Both the position numbers and the translations under genes were made by a program. A stretch of 64,000 bases of DNA, from assembly GCA_026002855.1 (NCBI GenBank), contig BPGD01000001.1, positions 3,232,001 through 3,296,000 of the forward strand, given 5' to 3'. Positions 10,166 to 18,220 of the stretch are shown here, in pieces (position 1 is the stretch's first letter; every line of letters begins with the position of its first letter). This DNA comes from Bryobacteraceae bacterium (GTDB lineage: Bacteria; Acidobacteriota; Terriglobia; Bryobacterales; Bryobacteraceae). The notes below the pieces were generated by a model, which was given only the letters and a program-made list of their open reading frames with translations, did no database searches and had not been told where the DNA came from.

Positions 10166-11127
10166 GAGAGCACCAGGAAAGCCACTTCTGCCCAATCGTA
10201 GTGGTACCTTTGAATCTGCTGTGGCCATAGAAAATGACCGCGCATGGTCATCTCCTGGTGGCGGACCGCCTCGAACCCGGCCGGAATCCCATCCATCGTG
10301 CTCACAAAGAGATGATCGAAGAGCTGGCCAGTTGTCTCTGAGTATCCTGTTTTTGGCACTCCATCGGGCGGATCGAAAGCCGCCGGGTGGGAAACGGACT
10401 CCGTGTGAAGCGCCTCCGTCACAGCAATTTTGCTCTCGATATCCTGAAAAAACTGGTCTTTTACGAAATACGTAATGGATGTCAAATAAGCCACGAGTCT
10501 GCCGCTGCTGTCATACAGGCGGGTCGTCATGGCTGGGCCCCCACGTTCAGAAGCCGCGAGACTTCTGGTCTCCCTTACCGTGAATCTCACCGACGCCATC
10601 GCCGTCTGCCCGCCGACCGTGTAACTCACCTCCACCCAGGTGTCGCCGATGCTGGAACTCTCCTGCGTGCCCATCACGGCCGTGTTGGCAGACGCGCCGC
10701 TGCCGGCCAGCGACAGCTTCGGGCCCAGTTGCCAGACATACGCCCCTCCACCCGGGTATCCTGTCGCCGTCAGGGCCGTCGTCTCACCGGTCAGCACAAA
10801 GCCGTTCGAGCCCTGCCGTTTGGCGGGTTCCACCTGAATCGTCACCCTGGGCGCCACCGCGACCGTCGCCGCCACGCCGCCCGCTCCCACCAGGCCCGCG
10901 CACGAGCAGAACAGGCTGGCCACGCCCGTTACCGTGTAAGTTCCCATCCGCCCGTTGGTGGGCACCGCCACATACGACGTGAATCCGGAAGAAGTCACCG
11001 TGGATTGCGTCCCGTCGGGCGCGTACACGGTGGTCCGCGTCTGGTAGCTGCCGTGCCCGCACGTGCACAGACTGCTGTTGTCCGAGGTCGTCGAAAAATT
11101 GAGAGTGGCTGTTCTGCTCTCCGTCAT
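10159..11127 (-). CDS. Ig-like variable-tail protein A3
   Basis: 322 residues, family unknown to me. Residues ~10-200 are almost identical to A1 and A2: a beta-rich stretch with two Cys-x-Cys motifs (CTCGHG, CSCAG) and a TATGYPGGGAYVWQLG Ig-like strand pair. The last ~120 residues (from RETRSLAAS) differ from the other copies at about two of three positions but keep ITY..DQF, PDGVPK and a terminal VLSW. Unlike A1 it lacks a signal peptide: the frame begins MTESRTAT inside the repeat boundary. It sits 28 nt after H2 and overlaps H3. It could be inactive for export, or rely on another start. Confidence 0.75.
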   Translation of the reverse strand: MTESRTATLNFSTTSDNSSLCTCGHGSYQTRTTVYAPDGTQSTVTSSGFTSYVAVPTNGRMGTYTVTGVASLFCSCAGLVGAGGVAATVAVAPRVTIQVEPAKRQGSNGFVLTGETTALTATGYPGGGAYVWQLGPKLSLAGSGASANTAVMGTQESSSIGDTWVEVSYTVGGQTAMASVRFTVRETRSLAASERGGPAMTTRLYDSSGRLVAYLTSITYFVKDQFFQDIESKIAVTEALHTESVSHPAAFDPPDGVPKTGYSETTGQLFDHLFVSTMDGIPAGFEAVRHQEMTMRGHFLWPQQIQRYHYDWAEVAFLVLSW

Positions 11128-11675
11128 GAAGTCCAGGCAGTTTCGCTCCGCGATCTCACTGCTTTGGCGCCTGACGGTTCCTGTCCTGCTCCATCCGGAG
11201 CAGTTCCACCGCGGCGCAGAGGCGTGTCACGAACTGTTCCGACTTCAGCGCCTCGCGCAGAATGCTCACCGCCTCCCCGGTCCCAATGGCCGCGATGGCC
11301 TCTGCTGCCGCCGCCGTCAGATCATACCCCCCGGCCCTCCTCTCCTCCAGGATCGCCTTCAACTGCGGCAGCAGTTCCGAAGCGCGAAGTTGGCCCGCGG
11401 CCTGCACCGCGTAGAGACGCACGTTGTCCGGGGAGTCGCGCAGGAGATCCTCCAGCCGCCACGCTTCATCCTGAGTCAGGAACCGCCCGGCCAGACGCGC
11501 GGCTTCCAGACGGAGTGCAATGTCTGGACTGCTCAGGGCGTTCAGCAGGACGGGCCTCCCGCTGAGATCGCCCTGTTCCAGCAGTAGTCTGGCCGCCGTC
11601 AGGCGGTTCCATTCGTCAGCGTCCTTCAGCATGGCCAGCAGCGGCTCACGCCTGCCGGTGATGCTTGCCAGGCTG
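10565..11675 (-). repeat. A/H array repeat, copy 3 (A3 5' part + H2 3' part)
   Basis: About 1.1 kb that is nearly identical to copy 2 (13019-13811) over its first ~800 bp and to copy 4 (8655-9215) at its right end. It spans the C-terminal coding part of H2, the short gap and the N-terminal coding part of A3. Differences are scattered single bases, so the copies are recent or kept alike by gene conversion. Confidence 0.88.
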
Positions 11676-12610
11676 GTCGTGGCCGAGGTGCGGACAGCCA
11701 CAGATGGGTCGCGCTCGGCTGCCTGCCGTAAAGCCGGCACCGCCTCAACCAACCCTGCCAGGCCGATCCCGGAAGAAGCACGGGCGCGCTCCAGCGGATC
11801 CCTGTGTGACAGGCCCGTCATCAATAGGCTCCGGGCTTCGCCGTCGCCCAGATGAGCCAGGGCGATCAGCACGGATCGATTCTTCGCCCCTTCCCTTCGA
11901 AAGACCTGCCGGAGCAGATCAATTCCGGCCTGGCTATCCAACTCTGCAAGTAGAACCGCGGCCTCAGTACGCACTCCACCGTCAGGGTCGCTCAGCAGCC
12001 TCAGCAAGTAGCGGACGGCTTCTCGCCTCAACACATTTTTCAACGCCCGCATCGCCCAGATCCGGGTTTCCGGGTGCGCGGAGGCGAGCCCGCGTAGAAG
12101 CGCCGGGACAGCCGGTTTTCCCATGCGTTCCAGGGATCCAAGAGCCATAATCCTCACCATGGACGCCGGATCGTCCAGGCCGATTTTGACCGCCTCTGCG
12201 GCGTTGGGGTGGCCCGACTTTGCGATTGCGTCAAGAAGTAGGACGCGCGCAAAAATGGAGCCCTCCTCCATGCTTTCTTTCGATTCCTTCTCGCGCCGGT
12301 AGGCAGCCACCAACTCGGGCATCATGACGGCGGAAACACGCTCGCGGAGAGGGATCGCGGCCACGTACGAAGTGCCCGGCGATGCATTCTGTAAGGCGTC
12401 CAGCAGCATCTTTTCCGAGACCGGATCGGACAACCGCGCCAGCCTGCGCAGCGCCAACTCCCACCCACTCGCCGCTCGGCTGCCAACCGCCGTACGAACA
12501 ATCGCCCACTCCGACTCCGGCTCCCCCTGGTGGCCGAATGACAGTCCTGCTGCTCCCAGAAAGAAGCAGATGAGCGAACAAAGCCCACCTGGAAAGATGA
12601 CACGCCTCAT
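11156..12610 (-). CDS. Exported HEAT-repeat protein H2
   Basis: 484 residues. The start ATG overlaps the A2 stop (ATGA), and the N-terminus MRRVIFPGGLCSLICFFLGAAG is a good signal peptide. HEAT-like repeats run through the protein (e.g. DPSVAVRTSATTSLASITG). The C-terminal ~170 residues match H3 almost perfectly (LLAMLKDADEWNRLTAARLL to the end) and the last ~70 match H1. The N-terminal region is its own. It is placed between A2 and A3 in the leftward operon and is probably a periplasmic or surface scaffold. Confidence 0.85.
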   Translation of the reverse strand: MRRVIFPGGLCSLICFFLGAAGLSFGHQGEPESEWAIVRTAVGSRAASGWELALRRLARLSDPVSEKMLLDALQNASPGTSYVAAIPLRERVSAVMMPELVAAYRREKESKESMEEGSIFARVLLLDAIAKSGHPNAAEAVKIGLDDPASMVRIMALGSLERMGKPAVPALLRGLASAHPETRIWAMRALKNVLRREAVRYLLRLLSDPDGGVRTEAAVLLAELDSQAGIDLLRQVFRREGAKNRSVLIALAHLGDGEARSLLMTGLSHRDPLERARASSGIGLAGLVEAVPALRQAAERDPSVAVRTSATTSLASITGRREPLLAMLKDADEWNRLTAARLLLEQGDLSGRPVLLNALSSPDIALRLEAARLAGRFLTQDEAWRLEDLLRDSPDNVRLYAVQAAGQLRASELLPQLKAILEERRAGGYDLTAAAAEAIAAIGTGEAVSILREALKSEQFVTRLCAAVELLRMEQDRNRQAPKQ

Positions 12611-13578
12611 CTTGAAAGCACCGTGAATTTTATGGTTGCGAAGGCCGGTGTGTATTCCTGGATCTGCACTGGCTCCAACTGGACAGGCGACCCTCGGAGG
12701 TACCATCTCTGTTGCCGGACCACCCTGAAGTCGGATGGCAATGGCTCCGAGGAAATTGCGGATAGGCGATCCATTACCATTCCCAATTCGTTCGAGACGT
12801 CATTCTTGGGTGTACCATCCGGCAATTCAGGATCAAAGAATGCAGGAGGATTTGCTGTCACGGTATTCAGAATTTCGGTCGCCTGCATTCCGGCTAACCG
12901 GATGGTCTCGCCAAATTGATCCTGAAAAGCGTACGTGATCCATGTGACGTAACCGTAGCCAGACGGTGCAGCCACCGTGACGCCAGGTCCTCCGGCTGAA
13001 TTCGCTGCAAAGCGACGCGCCTCCCTTACCGTGAACCTCACCGACGCCATCGCCGTCTGCCCGCCGACCGTGTAACTCACCTCCACCCAGGTGTCGCCGA
13101 TGCTGGAACTCTCCTGCGTGCCCATCACGGCCGTGTTGGCAGACGCGCCGCTGCCGGCCAGCGACAGCTTCGGGCCCAGTTGCCAGACATACGCCCCTCC
13201 ACCCGGATATCCTGTCGCCGTCAGGGCCGTCGTCTCACCGGTCAGCACAAAGCCGTTCGAGCCCTGCCGCCTGGCGGGTTCCACCTGAATCGTCACCCTG
13301 GGCGCCACCGCGACCGTCGCCGCCACGCCGCCCGCCCCCACCAGGCCCGCGCACGAGCAGAACAGGCTGGCCGCGCCCGTTACCGTGTAAGTTCCCATCC
13401 GCCCGTTGGTGGGCACCGCCACATACGACGTGAATCCGGAAGAAGTCACCGTGGATTGCGTCCCGTCAGGCGCGTACACGGTGGTCCGCGTCTGGTAGCT
13501 GCCGTGCCCGCACGTGCACAGACTGCTGTTGTCCGAGGTCGTCGAAAAATTGAGAGTGGCTGTTCTGCTCTCCGTCAT
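12607..13578 (-). CDS. Ig-like variable-tail protein A2
   Basis: 323 residues. Its first ~200 residues are the same as A3 and, past residue ~10, the same as A1, including CTCGHG and CSCAG. The tail from REARRFAANS is the most different of the three (AFQDQFGETI, ELPDGTPKND, terminal TVLSR). No signal peptide; the start is MTESRTAT, 28 nt after H1. The frame stays open upstream for about 70 nt into the H1 3' end, so readthrough by frameshifting or coupled re-initiation is possible but unproven. Confidence 0.75.
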   Translation of the reverse strand: MTESRTATLNFSTTSDNSSLCTCGHGSYQTRTTVYAPDGTQSTVTSSGFTSYVAVPTNGRMGTYTVTGAASLFCSCAGLVGAGGVAATVAVAPRVTIQVEPARRQGSNGFVLTGETTALTATGYPGGGAYVWQLGPKLSLAGSGASANTAVMGTQESSSIGDTWVEVSYTVGGQTAMASVRFTVREARRFAANSAGGPGVTVAAPSGYGYVTWITYAFQDQFGETIRLAGMQATEILNTVTANPPAFFDPELPDGTPKNDVSNELGMVMDRLSAISSEPLPSDFRVVRQQRWYLRGSPVQLEPVQIQEYTPAFATIKFTVLSR

Positions 13579-13811
13579 GAAGTCCAGGCAGTTTCGCTCC
13601 GCGATCTCACTGCTTTGGCGCCTGACGGTTCCTGTCCTGCTCCATCCGGATCAGTTCCACCGCGGCGCAGAGGCGTGTCACGAACTGTTCCGACTTCAGC
13701 GCCTCGCGCAGAATGCTCACCGCCTCCCCGGTCCCAATGGCCGCGATGGCCTCTGCTGCCGCCGCCGTCAGATCATACCCCCCGGCCCTCCTCTCCTCCA
13801 GGATCGCCTTC
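13019..13811 (-). repeat. A/H array repeat, copy 2 (A2 5' part + H1 3' part)
   Basis: About 790 bp nearly identical to the left ~800 bp of copy 3. Identity to H2 ends abruptly near 13811, in the codons for KAILEE/RASELLP, whereas H2 and H3 stay alike for another ~320 bp. The break points differ between pairs, as expected from separate recombination or conversion tracts. Confidence 0.88.
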
Positions 13812-15070
13812 AGCTCCGGCAACAGCTCCGATGCGCGAATCTGCGCGGCAGCCTGCACGGCATGGAGGCGCATCGGATGATTGCCGGTCTCACGCATCAA
13901 GGGCACGAGACGGCTCCAGTCTGCTCTGCCCCATATGCGGCCGAGCACCTGGGAAGCCTCCAACCGGACCTGGAGGGATGTGCTTGACAGCGCTGCCTCA
14001 ATTACAGGCTTTCCGGTGAGGTCTCCCCGCTGCAACAAAGCGATTGCAGCCTGCACACGATTCCATTCATCCGGGTCGTTGAGCAGCATGTGCAACGGCT
14101 GGCGGAGGGTTGTCAGCTCGGCCAGGCTCAGCGCAGCAGCCATGCGCACCGGGGGGGAGGCGTCGCTTTCCACCCTCTGTCTCAAGGCTGCAACGGCCTC
14201 TCGTAGCCCCACACGTCCAATCAAGGAAGCTGCTTCGCGCCGTACGCTCTCCTCTGCGTCGGAGAGCTGGACCAGGAGCATCTGCTTCGCAGCAGGGTCA
14301 CCCGCCCGCGCCAGGCATTCGAGCGCCGGTGTGCGCGCACGGCCGCCGCGGCGCAATAACGGCCGAACTTGGGTTTCACCGCTTAAGTCGCCCAACTGGC
14401 ACAACGAGATTGACGCGGCCTCCCGGACCCGGGAGTCGGGATGATCGAGGACTCTCTTCAGATCCGCGGCCGTGCCCGCGTCGCCGATGATTCCAGCTAC
14501 CGTGGCCGCCGTCAGGAGTTGGTCGATGGAAGTGCTTTCTCTCAGCACTCGGCTCAAAGCACGCCCTGCTTCCGGGTGTTTCCGGAGCACTACAATCATC
14601 TGCGCGGCTGCACCGGATCGAACGCGGCTGTCCGGATCGGCCATCGCATCTGCGACGAACTGGGCCACGCCGCTGGCCCCAGACCGTGCCACGGCTTCCA
14701 CGAGCAGGAGCCGTATCCAGAAACCTGCGCCGGAATCTGATTGAAGTTCCTGGAAGTAGGCGGCCTCCAAGCGTTCCGCAAAACAAGCCTTGGGACGCCG
14801 CCGGAGCGCGTTTGCAGCCGCAGCACGGATTGCCGGTCTGGGGTCCTCCAAACCCTTGAGCAGCAACGCGCCACTCCTGGAATCCGACAGGCGCGCCAGC
14901 AATTCCATCGCAAATGCTCCGATGTGAAATTCGCCGTGCTGAATCGCCTGCTCGACCACCTGCCAGCTCTCATCCCCGCTCACTACGCTCCTGCTTTTCA
15001 CCGGCAGCAATGGAAGGCTGACCGAAATGATCAGAGCAACAGTCCTCACCCAGGAGCCCGGCTTCACCAT
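13607..15070 (-). CDS. Exported HEAT-repeat protein H1
   Basis: 487 residues starting MVKPGSWVRTVALIISVSLPLLP, a signal peptide, with the ATG overlapping the A1 stop by 7 nt (ATGGTGA). HEAT-type helices cover the whole mature protein (e.g. DPDSRVRSGAAAQM, HPDSRVREAASISLCQLGD). Only the last ~70 residues (ILEERRAGGYDLTAAAAEAI to the end) are shared with H2 and H3. It is the most diverged H member and lies next to the only A protein with a signal peptide, so A1-H1 may be the founding pair. Confidence 0.85.
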   Translation of the reverse strand: MVKPGSWVRTVALIISVSLPLLPVKSRSVVSGDESWQVVEQAIQHGEFHIGAFAMELLARLSDSRSGALLLKGLEDPRPAIRAAAANALRRRPKACFAERLEAAYFQELQSDSGAGFWIRLLLVEAVARSGASGVAQFVADAMADPDSRVRSGAAAQMIVVLRKHPEAGRALSRVLRESTSIDQLLTAATVAGIIGDAGTAADLKRVLDHPDSRVREAASISLCQLGDLSGETQVRPLLRRGGRARTPALECLARAGDPAAKQMLLVQLSDAEESVRREAASLIGRVGLREAVAALRQRVESDASPPVRMAAALSLAELTTLRQPLHMLLNDPDEWNRVQAAIALLQRGDLTGKPVIEAALSSTSLQVRLEASQVLGRIWGRADWSRLVPLMRETGNHPMRLHAVQAAAQIRASELLPELKAILEERRAGGYDLTAAAAEAIAAIGTGEAVSILREALKSEQFVTRLCAAVELIRMEQDRNRQAPKQ

Positions 15071-16161
15071 GACAGCACCTCATGGACGACTTCCGCGAAA
15101 GTGGAGGAATACCGTTGGACCTGAGTCGGCCACAGCATGGTGGACCGCAGAATCCAGTCCTGGTTCCGAATCGCAGAAAAGAACTCCGGTAACGGCTTTC
15201 CGCCGTTCTCGAGGCTGAGATAGTCGAAGAAGGTTCCGTTCATTTGCGAAAATCCCTGTTGCGGAACCCCGTCCGGCGGCGAGAACTGGACATTTGATTG
15301 AGACACTGAAACCGTCCGGAGTGTCTCGATGGCGACGATGCCTGCCAACTCTATATTGTTGTTGAATTGATCTCGCACAACGTATGTGATGTTTGTGAGA
15401 TAGCCGATAAGCTTGGCATTGGCATCGAATTGAAGTGTGGTCCCGCCCGGTCCGCCAAGGCTCAACGCGACAAGCCGTCTGGTCTCCCTTACCGTGAACC
15501 TCACCGATGCCACCGCCGTCTGCCCGCCGACCGTGTAACTCACCTCCACCCAGGTGTCGCCGATGCTGGAACTCTCCTGCGTGCCCATCACGGCCGTGTT
15601 GGCAGACGCGCCGCTGCCGGCCAGCGACAGCTTCGGGCCCAGTTGCCAGACATACGCCCCTCCACCCGGATATCCTGTCGCCGTCAGGGCCGTCGTCTCA
15701 CCGGTCAGCACAAAGCCGTTCGAGCCCTGCCGCCTGGCGGGTTCCACCTGAATCGTCACCCTGGGCGCCACCGCGACTGTCGCCGCCACGCCGCCCGCCC
15801 CCACCAGGCCCGCGCACGAGCAGAACAGGCTGGCCGCGCCCGTTACCGTGTAAGTTCCCATCCGCCCGTTGGTGGGCACCGCCACATACGACGTGAATCC
15901 GGAAGAAATCACCGTGGATTGCGTCCCGTCGGGCGCGTACACGGTGGTCCGCGTCTGGTAGCTGCCGTGCCCGCACGTGCACAGACTGCTGTTGTCCGAG
16001 GTCGTCGAAAAGCCGTAAACCATCGTCACGTCCTCGCTCAGCGCAGCGTCGTTGTACACGCTCACGTTGAAGATCATCTGGCATTGCGCCCCGGCGCGCG
16101 GCGCCCATGCCAGCAGACAGAACACGGCAGCCAACACGATAGACACCGGGCGGATCCTCAT
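15064..16161 (-). CDS. Ig-like variable-tail secreted protein A1
   Basis: 365 residues with a clear signal peptide (IVLAAVFCLLAWAPRAGAQ) and then a short unique stretch (QMIFNVSVYNDAALSEDVT) before the shared core with CTCGHG, CSCAG and GGGAYVWQLG. The tail from RETRRLVALS is particular to this copy (VVRDQFNNNIELAG, PPDGVPQQG, VLSW end). It is 13 nt downstream of the helical exported protein at 16175-16846 and overlaps H1. Function unknown; an adhesin-like or binding role is only a guess from the Ig-like fold. Confidence 0.82.
   Translation of the reverse strand: MRIRPVSIVLAAVFCLLAWAPRAGAQCQMIFNVSVYNDAALSEDVTMVYGFSTTSDNSSLCTCGHGSYQTRTTVYAPDGTQSTVISSGFTSYVAVPTNGRMGTYTVTGAASLFCSCAGLVGAGGVAATVAVAPRVTIQVEPARRQGSNGFVLTGETTALTATGYPGGGAYVWQLGPKLSLAGSGASANTAVMGTQESSSIGDTWVEVSYTVGGQTAVASVRFTVRETRRLVALSLGGPGGTTLQFDANAKLIGYLTNITYVVRDQFNNNIELAGIVAIETLRTVSVSQSNVQFSPPDGVPQQGFSQMNGTFFDYLSLENGGKPLPEFFSAIRNQDWILRSTMLWPTQVQRYSSTFAEVVHEVLSW
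15479..16013 (-). repeat. A/H array repeat, copy 1 (A1 core)
   Basis: About 535 bp nearly identical to the corresponding parts of A2 and A3. Similarity ends sharply at ~16013 (GTCGTCGAAAA), where A1 continues with its own signal-peptide-bearing N-terminus while A2/A3 continue into the H tail. Confidence 0.88.
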
Positions 16162-16174
16162 GGTTGCCGCCTCC

Positions 16175-16846
16175 TCACGGTTTTGTGCCGTAGATCACGA
16201 TCCGCCGTTTGACGTGCGTGCGGACGTGGTTCTCGATGCGGGCGAACGCCTCCTCCGGCAATGTCCGGCGCAGATCTTCGACCGCGGCCGACGACAACTG
16301 TTTTCGCTCCGCCAGCAGGGACGCGATGCGCTGGGACGTTTCCAGAGTCTTCGCACCCTGAGCGGCCTTTTCGAGGGCGCGCTCGTTCTCCTTCAGCGCG
16401 GCCTTCAGGCCGGCAAGAATCCTCTTCAAGGCGGCCTGATGATCGGGCTCCAGCCCAAGCGGACGCAACTGGGCCTCCTGCCGCTTCCGGTCCGGCTCGA
16501 GGGCGTTCTCCTCCAGCGCAATGGCGGCCAGGAAGTGCGCCCAGGCCAGATCGTCCGGAATGGCCTCTGGCGTCCGGTCTCCATCCACCAGCAAAGGCAG
16601 ATGAGAGGGGTGTTCGGCGTGCTGCGCCCACAGTCTCTCCTGAGGGAGAGCGGCGAAAAGAACCAGCAGCAGCCACGGGAATCGGCAATCTCTTCCACAG
16701 CGCCCGTGTCGCTTCGCGTCCGGGTGAGGCCCGCTCTGCCGGCCCTGTTTGGTGTCAGGCCCTGGCCAAGCCAGGCGGAACAGGGCGGCCGCACCAGCGA
16801 GGAAGCAGGAGGCACGCATCGGAAACCCCAAGGGCTTTGTCGCCAT
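16175..16846 (-). CDS. Exported helical protein heading the A/H operon
   Basis: 223 residues from the ATG at 16846, chosen because GAGGAGG lies 9 nt upstream. The frame is open further up to 16969 without a ribosome site. The N-terminus is hydrophobic (ASCFLAGAAALFRLAW) and a second hydrophobic patch (FPWLLLVLFAAL, then WAQ) could be the true signal sequence if translation starts later. The C-terminal ~120 residues are charged helices (LKRILAGLKAALKENERALEKAA, LLAERKQL) ending IVIYGTKP. I do not recognise the family. It precedes A1 by 13 nt and is likely co-transcribed. Confidence 0.65.
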   Translation of the reverse strand: MATKPLGFPMRASCFLAGAAALFRLAWPGPDTKQGRQSGPHPDAKRHGRCGRDCRFPWLLLVLFAALPQERLWAQHAEHPSHLPLLVDGDRTPEAIPDDLAWAHFLAAIALEENALEPDRKRQEAQLRPLGLEPDHQAALKRILAGLKAALKENERALEKAAQGAKTLETSQRIASLLAERKQLSSAAVEDLRRTLPEEAFARIENHVRTHVKRRIVIYGTKP

Positions 16847-17189
16847 GCGCTCGGTCCTCCTCTCGGCCAAGCCAGGTCTCCCGAATCCGTCCGCGGCGGT
16901 CTGCCGCTGCGGCATTCTGTGAAACAGGCTTTGGATCCTGTGTCCATCGCTTTTGTGCGGGCTGCCCAATAGGGCGTCCTTTTTTTTCGAAATCAGAACA
17001 GAGCATTGTTTTTCAATAAATTACAGGGGGGGTGAGGCGCGTCGGGTGCGCGTTGTTCCGAATTCGGAACCAACCACACACCCGCCATCGGCATTTTCGG
17101 CCGGATTTGGTTCAGGCGACAGGAATTGTCAGCCCGAAGCGGATCTGCGGGTTTCCCGGGCGATCCGCTCTTCGCTGACGGGCTAGACT
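16847..17189. other. Divergent intergenic region
   Basis: No gene is visible. It holds an AT-rich tract (16978-17026, with TTTTTTTT and TTTTTCAATAAATTA) and a 16-bp palindrome (separate entry) between the leftward A/H operon and the rightward methyltransferase gene. It is the obvious place for the operon promoter, though no clear -35/-10 pair stands out. Confidence 0.5.
17055..17070. promoter_or_regulatory. 16-bp perfect palindrome, candidate operator
   Basis: GTTCCGAATTCGGAAC is fully self-complementary. It sits in the divergent region upstream of both the A/H operon and the methyltransferase gene, where a dimeric repressor or activator could act. A 16-bp perfect palindrome is improbable by chance in a 340-bp spacer. 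Confidence 0.45.
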
Positions 17190-17732
17190 GTGGGAGTGAG
17201 TGCGCCGCGCATCCTCGACGTCGGCTGCGGGTTGAACAAACGGCCGGGCGCCATTGGACTGGACCGCAACCCGCGTACCGCGGCCGACGTGATCGCCGAT
17301 CTCGACCACTTCCCGTATCCGTTCCGCGATTCTGTATTCGACGAGCTCTACGCCACGCACGTCATCGAACACGTCTCCGACGTCATCCGCACAATGGAAG
17401 AGTTCCACCGTCTGGTCAGACCCGGCGGCCGCATCTTCATCACCACGCCGCACTACACGGACTTTTCAAGCTTCTGCGACCCCACCCACCGGTGGCACCT
17501 GAATTCGTTCAGCTTCCGCTACTTTGGCGCCGATCACGGCGGCTTCGGCTATTATTCGGCGGCGCGGCTGCGTGAGAGAAAAGTCCGGGTGCGGCTACTA
17601 GCTCTGTGGAGGTGGCTCGGCTTGGAATGGCTCGTCAACCGCTGGCCGCGTTTCCGGCTGTTCTGGGAGCACTACCTGTGCTTCGTGGTGCGCGGCAAGG
17701 TAATGGAGTTCGAGTTCGAAGCCGTCAAATGA
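17190..17732 (+). CDS. SAM-dependent methyltransferase (Methyltransf_11 type)
   Basis: 180 residues. The N-terminus has the SAM-binding motif LDVGCGLNKRPG (residues ~9-20), an acidic end of strand 2 (GLDRNP), and D-ADL plus HVIEHV for motifs II and IV, followed by LVRPGGRIFITTPHY. Start GTG 17190 gives MGVSAPRILDVGCG. The C-terminal half is aromatic and basic. Such small class I methyltransferases often sit with sugar genes; the substrate is unknown. yraN follows after 7 nt, so they are co-transcribed. Confidence 0.85.
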   Translation: MGVSAPRILDVGCGLNKRPGAIGLDRNPRTAADVIADLDHFPYPFRDSVFDELYATHVIEHVSDVIRTMEEFHRLVRPGGRIFITTPHYTDFSSFCDPTHRWHLNSFSFRYFGADHGGFGYYSAARLRERKVRVRLLALWRWLGLEWLVNRWPRFRLFWEHYLCFVVRGKVMEFEFEAVK

Positions 17733-17739
17733 AGCGCTG

Positions 17740-18183
17740 ATGTGGCTGAAGGGCGTCTGCCGGCTCTGCGACGGCCTGCGGGACTGGGCCCGGCGGCGTC
17801 GCTGGAACGAGGAGCGCGCGCTCGGCCGCCGGGCCGAGGACGTGGCCCACCGGTATCTGGAAGCGGAAGGGCTCACGGTGGTCGACCGGAACTGGACGCT
17901 GCCGGACCGCGGCGCGGAGGTCGACCTGGTGGCCTGGGACGGCGACACGGTGGTCTTCGTCGAGGTCAAAAGCCGCCGGGAGCCGCTGGCCGGCGACCCG
18001 CAGCGGGCCATCGACCGTGACAAGCGCCGCCGCATCGTGCGCGCCGCCCGGATCTTCCTGCGCCGCTGGCGCATTCCGCCAGAACGGGCGCGCTTTGACG
18101 TCGTCACCGTCGTCTTCGAACCGTACCAGGTGCGGCACTACCGCGACGCCTGGTCGATGAGGGATTGGGATCGGCTATCCTGA
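17740..18183 (+). CDS. YraN family protein (UPF0102)
   Basis: 147 residues with the UPF0102 signature: GRRAEDVAHRYLEAEGLTVVDRNW, then GAEVDLVAWDGDTVVFVEVKSR, which has the E-x-D-x(n)-EVK arrangement of a PD-(D/E)XK nuclease-like fold. The family is widely conserved, and its role is thought to be in DNA metabolism without firm proof. Length is slightly over the usual ~120 because of an N-terminal Arg-rich extension. It lies between the methyltransferase and galT. Confidence 0.88.
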   Translation: MWLKGVCRLCDGLRDWARRRRWNEERALGRRAEDVAHRYLEAEGLTVVDRNWTLPDRGAEVDLVAWDGDTVVFVEVKSRREPLAGDPQRAIDRDKRRRIVRAARIFLRRWRIPPERARFDVVTVVFEPYQVRHYRDAWSMRDWDRLS

Positions 18184-18220
18184 GGGATGCTCACTGAGCT
18201 TTCAGTAGGGTGAATCAGGA

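Noticed and set aside
13607-13650. Programmed frameshift joining H1 to A2
   Set aside because: The frames do overlap for a short distance, but no slippery heptamer or downstream structure is evident; kept only as a possibility under the signal-peptide finding.
8655-16013. Insertion sequence or transposon as the cause of the repeats
   Set aside because: No transposase or terminal inverted repeats; the repeats coincide with coding parts of A and H genes, so tandem duplication and conversion explain them.
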